Shown here piece by piece: positions 15,696-23,487 of a stretch of DNA of 37,581 bases; within the stretch, counting starts at the first letter, position 1, and every line of letters begins with the position of its first letter. The position numbers and the translations under genes were made by a program. The notes under the pieces are model-generated. The model worked only from the letters and a program-made list of their open reading frames with translations. It made no database searches and had not been told where the DNA came from. Source of the stretch: an uncultured Eubacteriales bacterium (GTDB lineage Bacteria > Bacillota > Sulfobacillia > UBA995 > UBA9673); NCBI GenBank assembly GCA_913063835.1, contig CAJXZV010000010.1:1-37581 (forward strand). Direction: 5' to 3'.

Positions 15696-17609
15696 ATGAG
15701 GGAGATTGCGGGCGACATCCTCTACGTCGACCTGAGCGAACGGCGGGCGTGGCGGGAGCCGGTCCTGCACGAGGACATCCTGAACTTCCTCGGTGGCCGC
15801 GGCCTCAACGCTCACCTGCTCTGGAAGCTGACGGGGCCGGACACCGACCCCCTGGGCCCCGACAACCCGCTCATATTCGGCGCCGGCCTGTTGTCGGGGA
15901 CCGAGGTCCCCTGTTCCGGACGCACCACGGTGACCTGCCGCAGCCCGGCCACGCGGTGGTACCTGAAGACCAGCGGAGGCGGGCACTGGGGCGGGGAACT
16001 GAAGTTCGCCGGGATCGGGCACCTGGTCATAACGGGCAGGGCCGACCACCCCGTCTACCTGTGGATCGACGACGGTCGGGTCGAGTTCCGCGACGCACGT
16101 CCGATATGGGGCAAGGATGTCCGCGAGACGGACCTGAGCGTCAAGAAGGACGTCGGAGACGAGGACATCCAGGTGGCCGCGATCGGTCCCGCGGGAGAGC
16201 GGCTGGTCAAGTTCGCCGGCATCATGTTCTCTGTTTACAACACCGCCGGGCGCGGCGGTGCCGGCGCGGTGATGGGGGCCAAGAACCTGAAGGCTGTCGC
16301 CGTGAGGGGGACCGGGGCGCTACGGGCCGCCCAGCCCGCCCGCTTCCACGAGGCGGCCGTCGAGTGCCGCGAGGCCCTCTTGGCCGAGTCGGGCGGCGAG
16401 GGGCTGGCCCGCTACGGCACGGCGGGGAGCGTCGAGGCGGTCAACGAGCTCAGGGCGTGGGCCTCTTACAACTTCCGGCGCAGCCGCGACGAGGACGTCT
16501 ACCCGCTCAGCGGTCAGTACCTCGTGGAACGGGGCTACCTGAAGCGCCGGGTGGCATGCCTGGCCTGCGTGTTCGGCTGCCACCGCTACACCGAGTTGAC
16601 CCGGGGCGAGTTCGCCGGCTGCTACACGGGTGGTCCGGAGCTGGAGACCCTGGGGTCTTTCGGTTCCGGCTGCGGCGTGTCGGACACGGAGGCGGTGATC
16701 AAGGCCAACGAGCTGTGCAACATCCTGGGCATGGACACCATCTCGTGCGGGTCGGTCATCGCCTGGACCATGGAGTGCTACGAGAAGGGGCTGGTCTCGG
16801 CACGGGACCTCGACGGGCTCGACCTGCGCTGGGGAGACGCCAAGGCGGTCATCGAGATGGTGCGCCGCATCGCCTACCGGGAGGGCTTCGGCGACGTCTT
16901 GGCCGAAGGGGTGAGGGCCGCCGCCCGGCAGGTGGGCGGGGACTCGTACCGCTGGGCCGTGGAGGCCAAGGGTCTCGAGCAGTCCCGGGTCGACACCAGG
17001 TCGGCCAAGGCCTACGCGCTGGCCTTCGCCGTCAACCCTCGGGGTGCGGACCATCTGCACACGGAGACGTTCGCCGAGTTCGGCCTGAGTCCTGAGGGCA
17101 GGGCGCTCATCGCCAGGATCACCGGGGACGAGAAGTACGCCGACCCGTGTATGGTCGAGAAGAGGGCCGAGATCGTCCGGTGGCACGAGGACTGCTTCGC
17201 GGTCACCGACGCGCTGGGACTCTGCGCCTTCTCGAGCACCGCCCTCTACGGGGTCACGCCGGCGCGCATGGCCGAGCTCTTCTCCGCCGCCACAGGACAC
17301 GAGATCTCCGAGGAGGAGATCATGAGGGCGGGACGCCGGATCGTCACCCTCGAGAAGTGCTTCAACGTGCGGGCGGGTGCCGTCAGGGCCGACGACTGCC
17401 TCCCCTGGCGCCTGATGCACGAGCACACGCCGGACAGGCCGGACCCGGACGCCATCAACGCCCCCGAGGAACTGGACAGGATGCTGGACGAGTACTACTC
17501 CCTGCACGGATGGGACCTTGAGACGAGCTGGCCCACCTCGGAGACCCTGGAGAGCCTGGGTCTCGGCGACGTGGCCCGCCGGCTCGCCGCCGCCGGCAAG
17601 CTCAGGTGA
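15696..17609 (+). CDS. aor: Aldehyde:ferredoxin oxidoreductase (tungsten-type) catalytic subunit
   Basis: A 637-aa member of the AOR family, which oxidises aldehydes to acids at a tungsten bis-pyranopterin centre beside one [4Fe-4S] cluster. The cluster ligands are C288, C291 and C295 (CLACVFGC), the same numbering as Pyrococcus AOR as I recall it, and C510 in GLCAF as fourth ligand. The family start GDILYVDLSERR, the pterin-binding GGRGLNA and the YNTAGRGGAGAVMGAKNLKA segment are present. ATG at 15696 has GGGAGGG ten bases upstream; the ORF-track start at 15672 overlaps the preceding gene. No MoaD-like or cofactor-insertion gene is seen nearby. The aldehyde is unknown; the aldolase in the same operon is a possible source. 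Confidence 0.93.
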   Translation: MREIAGDILYVDLSERRAWREPVLHEDILNFLGGRGLNAHLLWKLTGPDTDPLGPDNPLIFGAGLLSGTEVPCSGRTTVTCRSPATRWYLKTSGGGHWGGELKFAGIGHLVITGRADHPVYLWIDDGRVEFRDARPIWGKDVRETDLSVKKDVGDEDIQVAAIGPAGERLVKFAGIMFSVYNTAGRGGAGAVMGAKNLKAVAVRGTGALRAAQPARFHEAAVECREALLAESGGEGLARYGTAGSVEAVNELRAWASYNFRRSRDEDVYPLSGQYLVERGYLKRRVACLACVFGCHRYTELTRGEFAGCYTGGPELETLGSFGSGCGVSDTEAVIKANELCNILGMDTISCGSVIAWTMECYEKGLVSARDLDGLDLRWGDAKAVIEMVRRIAYREGFGDVLAEGVRAAARQVGGDSYRWAVEAKGLEQSRVDTRSAKAYALAFAVNPRGADHLHTETFAEFGLSPEGRALIARITGDEKYADPCMVEKRAEIVRWHEDCFAVTDALGLCAFSSTALYGVTPARMAELFSAATGHEISEEEIMRAGRRIVTLEKCFNVRAGAVRADDCLPWRLMHEHTPDRPDPDAINAPEELDRMLDEYYSLHGWDLETSWPTSETLESLGLGDVARRLAAAGKLR

Positions 17610-17625
17610 GAGTGGGGGGATGCGC

Positions 17626-18759
17626 ATGCCCGTTCGAGTTCTAGGTCAAGAAGACGTCGAGCCTCTCCTCGAGGGAGTGGGAGCTCTGGGCACCGGGGGA
17701 GGAGGTGACCCGGCCTGGGGCAGGGTGATAATGGAGAGAGACCTGCGCCAGGGCCTCACCTACCGCATCATACCTCCGGAGGAGGTCCCCGACGACGCCG
17801 TCGTCGTCAGCGGCGGGTACATGGGATCGGTGAAGACCCTCGAGGAGATGGGGTTCGAGAAGGTCGTAGAGGACTGGGACCGGCGCTTCGAGCTGCTGGA
17901 GGCCCTGCGGGCCATGGAGGGCCTCCTGGGGCGCAGGGTGGAGTACGTGGTGCCCTTCGAACTCGGAGGCCTCAACACCCCCGTGATGCTGAGCCTGGCG
18001 GCCAGGGCCGGGGTGGTCATGGTCGACGGGGACGCCCTCGGTCGGGCCGCCCCGGAGACGCAGATGACCAGCTTCATCGGGCACGGTGTGCGCCTGACGC
18101 CCATGCCCCTCGTGGACCGGCGGGGCAACACCGTCATCGTCCGCGAGGCGGCCTACCCGGCCTACGCGGACGAGCTGGGCAGGTGGGTGGTCACCCGCGG
18201 GGGCGGCACAGGTGCCAACACCCACTACCCGATGACAGGGGCCGAGCTGAAGCGGGCCGTCGTGCCGGGGACCATCAGCCTGGCCCTCAAGGTGGGACGG
18301 GCCATCCTGGAGGCCCGGGCCGGCAGGGAGGACCCGGTCGCCGCTTTCTGCCGGGTCGCGGGCGGCACCCTGCTCCTCCGCGGCCGGGTGACGGAGGTCT
18401 CAGGGGAGGACCGCGGGGGCTTCTACGTCACCTGGGTGACCGTGGAGGGAGCCGGGGCGCCGCCTGAGAGGATGCGTCTGGTCATCAAGAACGAGACCAT
18501 GGCCGGGTGGCTTGACGGCCGTCTCGTGGCGGTCTTCCCGGACCTTCTGTGCCTCCTCGACCCGGCCACCGGGCGCGGCATCATGAGCGTGGAGCTCGCC
18601 GAGGGGCTCGAGGTGTGTGTGGTGGGGGTGCCGTGCCACGGCCGCCTGCGCGAGGCCTTGGACACGCCCGAGGGTGCGGCCGCCTTCTCCGGGGCCCGGT
18701 ACGGCTGCCCCGACCTCGAGTACAGGCCCATCGAGGAACTCATCAAGGACCTGGGCTAG
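17626..18759 (+). CDS. DUF917 family protein (hydantoin/S-methylthiohydantoin desulfurase-like)
   Basis: A 377-aa protein that fits DUF917: the start segment LEGVGALGTGGGGDPAWGR, then VVVSGGYMGS, then VVMVDGDALGRAAPETQM and the second half with MAGWLDGRLVAVFPDLLCLLDP. DUF917 proteins are found beside hydantoinase HyuA/HyuB genes, and one characterised member removes sulfur from S-methyl-thiohydantoin. The hyuAB pair 6 kb downstream fits this association, although here the gene is inside the AOR operon. Start choice: ATG at 17626 with a GGGGGG run six bases upstream, rather than ATG 17620, which has no room for a ribosome-binding site. The exact reaction here is unknown. Confidence 0.75.
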   Translation: MPVRVLGQEDVEPLLEGVGALGTGGGGDPAWGRVIMERDLRQGLTYRIIPPEEVPDDAVVVSGGYMGSVKTLEEMGFEKVVEDWDRRFELLEALRAMEGLLGRRVEYVVPFELGGLNTPVMLSLAARAGVVMVDGDALGRAAPETQMTSFIGHGVRLTPMPLVDRRGNTVIVREAAYPAYADELGRWVVTRGGGTGANTHYPMTGAELKRAVVPGTISLALKVGRAILEARAGREDPVAAFCRVAGGTLLLRGRVTEVSGEDRGGFYVTWVTVEGAGAPPERMRLVIKNETMAGWLDGRLVAVFPDLLCLLDPATGRGIMSVELAEGLEVCVVGVPCHGRLREALDTPEGAAAFSGARYGCPDLEYRPIEELIKDLG

Positions 18760-18780
18760 GACATGCGGGGAGGACGGACC

Positions 18781-19740
18781 TTGGCAGCAGCTTACGATGT
18801 AGTGACCTGTGGAGAAGCGATGGTCCTCTTCAGCCCCGACACGCAGGGGCCGCTCCGGCACGTGGCGCTGTTCCGCAAGTACGCCGCAGGGGCGGAGCTG
18901 AACCTCAGCGTGGCCCTGGCCCGACTGGGGCTGCGGACGGCCTTCCTCACCAGACTGGGCGACGACGAGTTCGGCCACCACATCCTGTCCTGCATGCGGG
19001 CCGAGGGGCTGGACACCAGCCTGGTGCGCCTCGACCCGACCCGGTCCACGGCCGTCTACTTCAAGGAGTACCGGCCGCTGGGCGACACGTGTGTCTACTA
19101 CTACCGCCGGGGAAGTGCGGCCAGCGCCCTGGGGCCGGAAGACCTGGACCCGTCCTGGCTCGAGGGAGCGCGACTGGTCCACCTGACGGGCATCACTCCG
19201 GCCCTGAGCGAGTCCTGCCATCTGCTCTGCCTCCGCATGCTGGAGGCGGCGCGCGAGATGGGCGTGCCCGTCTCCTTCGACCCCAACGTGCGGCTGAAGC
19301 TGGTACCCAGAGAGGAAGTCCCCCGTCTCATGGAGCCCTTCATGCGCCAGTGCCGCCTGCTGTTGCTCAACGAGGCCGAGCTCGACCTCCTCTTCGGGAC
19401 GACAGACCCCGGTGTGGCGGCGCCGCGGGCGTTCGAATGGGGGGTGGAGGTGCTGGCGGTCAAGAGGGGCGCGCGGGGAGGCGTGGCCCTGACCGGCCGG
19501 GGCGAGGTGGTGTCACGGGAGGGGTTCCGGCCTGCCCGCGTGGTCGACCCTGTCGGCGCCGGCGACGGTTTCGACGCCGGCTTCGTCTACGGATACCTCA
19601 TGGGCTGGCCGCTGGAGCGTTGCCTGAACCTGGCCAATCTGGTGGGCGCCTCCGCCACGGCCGTGCCGGGGGACTATGAGGGCTACCCCTTCCGGCACGA
19701 AATCGACGCGTACCTCGGTCCGCCCGCCGCAGGTTGCTAG
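18781..19740 (+). CDS. kdgK: PfkB-family sugar kinase, 2-keto-3-deoxygluconate kinase-like
   Basis: A ribokinase-fold enzyme of about 319 aa. It starts with YDVVTCGEAMVLFSPD and continues with AGAELNLSVALARLGL, both typical of KDG kinases. The PfkB signature with the catalytic Asp is DPVGAGDGFDAGF near the C-terminus, and the substrate-side SFDPNVRLKL is also conserved. TTG at 18781 has GGGGAGG seven bases upstream and is preferred over the ORF-track ATG at 18763. In a normal pathway it would phosphorylate KDG for cleavage by KDPG aldolase. The variant aldolase encoded 6 kb upstream in the same operon suggests the true substrate is a related keto-deoxy acid. Confidence 0.8.
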   Translation: MAAAYDVVTCGEAMVLFSPDTQGPLRHVALFRKYAAGAELNLSVALARLGLRTAFLTRLGDDEFGHHILSCMRAEGLDTSLVRLDPTRSTAVYFKEYRPLGDTCVYYYRRGSAASALGPEDLDPSWLEGARLVHLTGITPALSESCHLLCLRMLEAAREMGVPVSFDPNVRLKLVPREEVPRLMEPFMRQCRLLLLNEAELDLLFGTTDPGVAAPRAFEWGVEVLAVKRGARGGVALTGRGEVVSREGFRPARVVDPVGAGDGFDAGFVYGYLMGWPLERCLNLANLVGASATAVPGDYEGYPFRHEIDAYLGPPAAGC

Positions 19741-19784
19741 CGGCGCCGGCCGCAGCATCAGGGCAGAGGAGGTGTCAGGGACCC

Positions 19785-20978
19785 TTGCCGCGACTTTCAT
19801 CTACTGTCACCAGGGTTCCGCAATCGGGAATCAGGAGGATCATGAACCTGGCCGCGGGACGGCAGGATGTGGTGCGCCTCGAGGTCGGCGAGCCCCTGTT
19901 CTCCACGCCGTCCCATATCGTGGAGGCCGCCGTGCGGGCCGTGAGGGACGGCTACACCCGGTACACCCCGAACGCCGGCCTCCCGTCCGTGAGGGAGGCC
20001 GTCTGCGCCCGCATGCACCGGGACTACGGCCTCGAGATACGGCCGGAGAGGGTCTGCGTGACCGTGGGTGGGGTGGGAGCAATCTCGTCCGCCCTCCGCG
20101 CAGCGGTGGAGGCCGGGGACGAAGTCCTCATCCCCGACCCGGGCTGGCCCAACTACTACATGATGGCCGTGGTGGCGGGCGCCGTCCCGCGCCGCTATCC
20201 CCTGCGTCCCGAGAACGGTTATCTCCCCGACCTCGACGAACTCAGGTCCATGGTGGGCCCGCGCACGAGGGTGCTGGTGGTGAACTCGCCCTCCAACCCT
20301 CTGGGGACGGTCTTCCCGCCCACCCTCGTCGAGGCCCTGGTGGATTTCGTCTCGACGCACGACCTCATCCTCATCTCGGATGAGGTGTACGACTGCATCA
20401 TATACGAGGGCACCCACCGGACCGCGTGTACCTACGACCCCGACGGCCGCGTTGTCGCCGTCTTCAGCGCCTCGAAGACGTACGCCATGACGGGGTGGCG
20501 GGTCGGCTACGCCATCGCCGGCGAGGAGATGGTGCGCCAGATGGCCAAACTGCAGGAAGCCTATGTGTCGTGCGCTCCGGCGCCCTCCCAGAAGGCGCTG
20601 GAGGCCGCCCTTGCCGGCCCGCAGGACTGCGTGGAGGCCATGTGCCTGACATACCGGGAGAACAGGGACCTCACGTGCCGGCTCCTGGCCGAAAGGGGCA
20701 TCCCCCACCGGAGACCTGAGGGGGCGTTCTACGTGTGGATAGAGGCGGGCTGCCGCAACTCGACGGAGTTCGCCCACCGCCTTCTCACCGAGCGCGGGGT
20801 GGCTCTCGCCCCGGGGAGCACCTTCGGTCCGAGAGGAGAGGGGTACGTACGCGTGTCCCTGGTGTCGGCGGCGGAGGCAATCCGTGAGGGCGTCGCCGCG
20901 CTCGCGGCGGCCGTCGCCGGCGCCGGTGCGCCCGGGCGTGGACGGCCGGACGGTTGCCCCGGGGGGTGTGAAGCATGA
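19785..20978 (+). CDS. Class I/II pyridoxal-phosphate aminotransferase
   Basis: A fold-type I aminotransferase of 397 aa. The family N-terminal helix SGIRRIMNLA, LEVGEPLFSTPSHI and RYTPNAGLPSVREAV are followed by NSPSNPLGTVF, SDEVYDCIIYEG and the PLP lysine in FSASKTYAMTGWRVGY. The substrate-carboxylate arginine is in YVRVSLVSA near the C-terminus. The N-terminal family sequence extends upstream of the internal ATG, so TTG at 19785, with AGGAGG 12 bases before it, is chosen. Its end overlaps the next gene (ATGA). It could transaminate a keto acid formed by the operon, or an amino-acid-like substrate; the specificity is not readable. Confidence 0.88.
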   Translation: MPRLSSTVTRVPQSGIRRIMNLAAGRQDVVRLEVGEPLFSTPSHIVEAAVRAVRDGYTRYTPNAGLPSVREAVCARMHRDYGLEIRPERVCVTVGGVGAISSALRAAVEAGDEVLIPDPGWPNYYMMAVVAGAVPRRYPLRPENGYLPDLDELRSMVGPRTRVLVVNSPSNPLGTVFPPTLVEALVDFVSTHDLILISDEVYDCIIYEGTHRTACTYDPDGRVVAVFSASKTYAMTGWRVGYAIAGEEMVRQMAKLQEAYVSCAPAPSQKALEAALAGPQDCVEAMCLTYRENRDLTCRLLAERGIPHRRPEGAFYVWIEAGCRNSTEFAHRLLTERGVALAPGSTFGPRGEGYVRVSLVSAAEAIREGVAALAAAVAGAGAPGRGRPDGCPGGCEA

Positions 20979-21454
20979 AACCGGCCCGCTACCTGATGCC
21001 TCAGGCCGTCTTCGTGGTGACCGGAGCCGCGGGGGAGAAGACGGCGGGGATGACGGCCTGCTGGGTGAACAGGGTGTCGCACCGGCCTCCTCTCTTCGCC
21101 GTGGCCATCCATCACGGCAGCCACACCCGCGAGGTGGTGGCGGAGGGAGGCTGCTTCTGCATCCACATCCTTCGCCACAGTCAGGTCGACCTCGCCCGCA
21201 GGTTCGGTTCTGTGAGCGGTCACGAGGTGGACAAGCTGGCCGGGGTCCCCTGGCGGCGGGGCGAGAGCGGGGCGCCCGTGCTGGAGGATGTCCTGGCCTA
21301 CCTGGACTGCCGTGTGGTGCACCAGTTCGAGGTGGGCGACCACACCTTGTTCGTCGGCGAGCTGGTGGGCGAGGGCGTCTTCCGGCAGACCGTGCCTCTT
21401 CTCTTCCGCCCTGAAGACTACGCCGACATCGGCCAGGCCGGAGACGAAGGCTGA
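20975..21454 (+). CDS. Flavin-reductase-like (DIM6/NTAB) FMN-binding split-barrel protein
   Basis: A 159-aa protein with the flavin reductase-like split-barrel pattern: a start strand around AVFVVTGAAGEKTAGMTACWVNRVS, HHGSHTREVV, and FCIHILRHSQVDLARRFGS, which is the FMN phosphate-contact region. ATG at 20975 overlaps the aminotransferase stop (ATGA). It is the last gene of the large operon, 13 bases before a strong terminator hairpin. Such proteins bind FMN and act as reductases or electron-transfer partners. It is also the neighbour of the convergent rdhA gene, but it is transcribed with the AOR operon. Confidence 0.85.
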   Translation: MKPARYLMPQAVFVVTGAAGEKTAGMTACWVNRVSHRPPLFAVAIHHGSHTREVVAEGGCFCIHILRHSQVDLARRFGSVSGHEVDKLAGVPWRRGESGAPVLEDVLAYLDCRVVHQFEVGDHTLFVGELVGEGVFRQTVPLLFRPEDYADIGQAGDEG

Positions 21455-21466
21455 CGGCTGACGACG

Positions 21467-21497
21467 ACAGAGGGGCGAGATTTCCTCGCCCCTCTGT
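21467..21497 (+). terminator. Rho-independent terminator at the end of the AOR operon
   Basis: A perfect 13-bp stem, ACAGAGGGGCGAG and CTCGCCCCTCTGT, with the 5-base loop ATTTC, is followed by a T-rich tract (TCTTGTCTCTTTTC). The stem starts 13 bases after the flavin-reductase-like stop. On the minus strand no T-run follows it, so it terminates the plus-strand operon rather than rdhA. Confidence 0.93.
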
Positions 21498-21563
21498 TCT
21501 TGTCTCTTTTCTTTCGCTTCAGCGGTCGGCCTCGTGCTGAGGCCTCCAGGCTCGCGGCGCGCT

Positions 21564-22916
21564 CTAGCCCTTGATGTCCCACTCCGCGGTCTTCCAGAAC
21601 CTGACCGCTTCGTCCGGGTTGCCCCACGTGCCGTAGCCCATGATGTCGTCCAGGCTGATGAAGAAGCTGTTGAAGGCCGGCGTGGTGGCGGCGACACCCT
21701 TGACCACGTCGTGCAGCCAGCTCTTCGGCTTGGAGAAGGGGCAGACCCGCAGGCAGATGCCGCAGCCCGTCCCGACCTCCTGCCAGAACTTGTAGCACTT
21801 CCACACGTGGACGTACCACCTGTCGCCACCGCCGCCGGGGTTGTTCGACGGGCACTGGGGTTCGTTGTAGTCGTCGTCGAACGGGATGGCTCCGGCCGGG
21901 CATTCCCGGGCGCACTTCTTGCAGGTCTTGCAGAACTCGCGGACCCCGAAGGATATCCGCTTGTCCGGCGCTATGGGGAGGTCCGTGAGGATCTTTATCG
22001 GCCGGAGGGCCGAACCGAGGACCGGGTTGACGAGCAGGCCGTGCCGACCCTGCTCACCGAGGCCGGCGTCGATGGCAGCCGGCACGCTCAGGCTGGTGTC
22101 GTTGCCCATCGGGAGGGCCTTGTAGCCGATCTGGCGGAGGAACTCGGCCATGGTGCCGGCGAGTTCGGCCATGCGCGAGTAGGCGATGCTGATGGCACCC
22201 TCACCGAGAGCCCCGGGGCAGAACTGCATGAGCTGGAGGTCGATGGGAACAAGGCAGACGATCATGGACTGCATCGACTTCGGGATGAGGTGGGCCTCAT
22301 CCGTGTGCGTGGGCGTGTCCACCTCGTCGGTGAAGACGTAGGGGATACCCTTCCTGTCGGACTCGTAGAACCACAGCTCGTTGACCTTGCAGACACCGAC
22401 GTCGGCGGCCCCGAACACGCGCGCCGCCTTCTTGACGACGATGTTCGCCTCCTCGGGAGTCCCCTTCCAGGGGCCGAGCTTTTCCAGCCAGCCCGTCTTG
22501 GCCACGCCGAGCGGCTCCCAGCTGTAGAAGTTGAAAGCACGGGTCCCGGTCCACCCGCAGTCGTACAGAGCATAGTCGAGCTGGGTGAAGCCAGGCTCCT
22601 TGGCCATCTGCTTCTCCAGGGCCACCTCTTTCTGGCTGGTCCCGGCGAGGAACTCCATGAGTTCGGGGGGACGGCCGAACGTGCTCTTCTTCTGGGGGAA
22701 CCTCTTCAGCCGACTTATGTCGTGCGGGAACTCGTCGATCTGCTTGATGGTGAACTTCGTCAGCGGGCCCGCGTTGAAGAGGCTGTTGGGCCCGTCGCTG
22801 ACGGCCAGGGCGGGACTTGACGCGGCAAGGACTCCCGCCGCACCGGCCAGAAGGCCGGCACCCTTGAGGAAGTCCCGGCGGTTGACCCCCTGGGCCTTCT
22901 TCTCTTGCTCGGTCAT
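21564..22916 (-). CDS. rdhA: Respiratory reductive dehalogenase catalytic subunit
   Basis: A 450-aa Tat-exported protein: NRRDFLKGAGLL at residues 12-23 and cleavage expected after SPALA. The C-terminal part holds two [4Fe-4S] motifs, CKTCKKCARECP (residues 329-339) and a split second one, KCYKFW (C374) plus CGICLRVCP (C385, C388, C392), the RdhA arrangement. AYSRMAELAGTMAEFLR, GNDTSLSVPAAIDAGLGEQGR and SWLHDVVK are conserved segments of the cobamide-binding domain. It would reduce an organohalide at the outer membrane face. ATG at 22916 is chosen, with AGGAGG 12 bases upstream; the ORF-track GTG at 22937 would include the ribosome-binding site. The gene follows rdhB on the same strand, the reverse of the common rdhA-rdhB order. 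The halogenated substrate is unknown. Confidence 0.94.
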   Translation of the reverse strand: MTEQEKKAQGVNRRDFLKGAGLLAGAAGVLAASSPALAVSDGPNSLFNAGPLTKFTIKQIDEFPHDISRLKRFPQKKSTFGRPPELMEFLAGTSQKEVALEKQMAKEPGFTQLDYALYDCGWTGTRAFNFYSWEPLGVAKTGWLEKLGPWKGTPEEANIVVKKAARVFGAADVGVCKVNELWFYESDRKGIPYVFTDEVDTPTHTDEAHLIPKSMQSMIVCLVPIDLQLMQFCPGALGEGAISIAYSRMAELAGTMAEFLRQIGYKALPMGNDTSLSVPAAIDAGLGEQGRHGLLVNPVLGSALRPIKILTDLPIAPDKRISFGVREFCKTCKKCARECPAGAIPFDDDYNEPQCPSNNPGGGGDRWYVHVWKCYKFWQEVGTGCGICLRVCPFSKPKSWLHDVVKGVAATTPAFNSFFISLDDIMGYGTWGNPDEAVRFWKTAEWDIKG

Positions 22917-22956
22917 CTCCTTAGCCAACCTCCTCACACTGAGAACGTGAGCAAGC

Positions 22957-23250
22957 TCATGCGCTGGCGCCGGTCCTGCGGGCGGTCTTCACTATCAGCA
23001 GGCGAAGAAGGATGAAGAGGACCACGCCGATGCCGCCGAAGATGAGCCCGCCGGCCGTGGCCGCCTGCGGGTACCCCTCCGCCACGCTCGTACCGATCCA
23101 GGCCGCCACGAACAGGGCCCAGAGCGCGACGACGGCGACACCCAGCCAGTGGTACCAGACGAGAGCGACGCCTTCCCTCTTCGCCCAGCCGAGGAGAGCC
23201 TGGACGGCCCAGAAGGCCACAGCTCCCAGCAGGAAGTACATGAGAACCAT
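22957..23250 (-). CDS. rdhB: Reductive dehalogenase membrane anchor
   Basis: A 97-aa protein with three hydrophobic segments (about residues 2-20, 33-52 and 64-87) and a short basic tail, the size and topology of RdhB anchors. It contains VWYHW where many RdhB proteins have WYEW, placed in the loop before the second segment. It lies 40 bases upstream of rdhA on the same strand and its upstream region carries the regulatory dyads described separately. The role is to hold the Tat-exported RdhA at the membrane. The short length and weak sequence conservation of the family mean the call depends largely on context. Confidence 0.88.
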   Translation of the reverse strand: MVLMYFLLGAVAFWAVQALLGWAKREGVALVWYHWLGVAVVALWALFVAAWIGTSVAEGYPQAATAGGLIFGGIGVVLFILLRLLIVKTARRTGASA

Positions 23251-23410
23251 CGTCCGACCTCCTTCGCTATGGTGTCAACTGCCGCGACGGAGCGGCAGAA
23301 CGTGCCGAAAGGGCTTGGATTCTGGCGTGATGGGACTTCTCAGTGGAACGGTTGTCGTGTCAGGACGGTTCACCACACCGTCCATGCTACTCACGCCTGA
23401 GAGGGGTGTC

Positions 23411-23426
23411 TGTAGCACGTGCTACA
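23411..23426. promoter_or_regulatory. Perfect 16-bp dyad, candidate CprK-type operator 1
   Basis: TGTAGCACGTGCTACA is a perfect palindrome. Its half-site TGTAG spaced by 6 bases matches the geometry of CRP/FNR sites (TGTGA-N6-TCACA). Its centre lies 41.5 bases upstream of the start site predicted from the TAGCAT -10 element for rdhB. Confidence 0.75.
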
Positions 23427-23441
23427 AGGGGTTTCGCCCTC

Positions 23442-23457
23442 AGTAGCCCAGGCTACA
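23442..23457. promoter_or_regulatory. Second dyad, candidate CprK-type operator 2
   Basis: AGTAGCCCAGGCTACA repeats the first dyad with one half-site change (AGTAG for TGTAG at the outer edge). Centre-to-centre distance to operator 1 is 31 bases, about three helical turns, placing both on the same DNA face and this one at about -72.5 of the predicted rdhB start. Confidence 0.7.
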
Positions 23458-23487
23458 ATGGGTGGCCTGGCCGCACCGGGGAGGCCT

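Larger units (their letters stand above)
23251..23487 (-). promoter_or_regulatory. rdhBA promoter region
   Basis: A 237-base gap between the class II aldolase stop and the rdhB start. Read on the minus strand it contains, in order: the two TGTAG-N6-CTACA dyads, a candidate -35 CAGACA and -10 TAGCAT separated by 17 bases (-10 at 23384-23389 in plus coordinates), then inverted repeats GGACGGT/ACCGTCC (23363-23369 and 23377-23383) and CTGCCGC/GCGGCAG (23279-23285 and 23292-23298). The predicted transcription start is near 23377. The rdhB start has AGGAGGT upstream. This is a candidate CRP/FNR-dependent promoter; the hexamers are weak, as expected for an activated one. Confidence 0.6.

Noticed and set aside
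12777-19740. A standard Entner-Doudoroff or uronate module (eda plus kdgK)
   Set aside because: No dehydratase, dehydrogenase or uronate isomerase is present, and the aldolase lacks two KDPG-binding residues.
22917-22937. Upstream GTG start for rdhA given by the ORF track
   Set aside because: The extension would contain the AGGAGG ribosome-binding site and moves the Tat motif away from the start; ATG at 22916 fits better.
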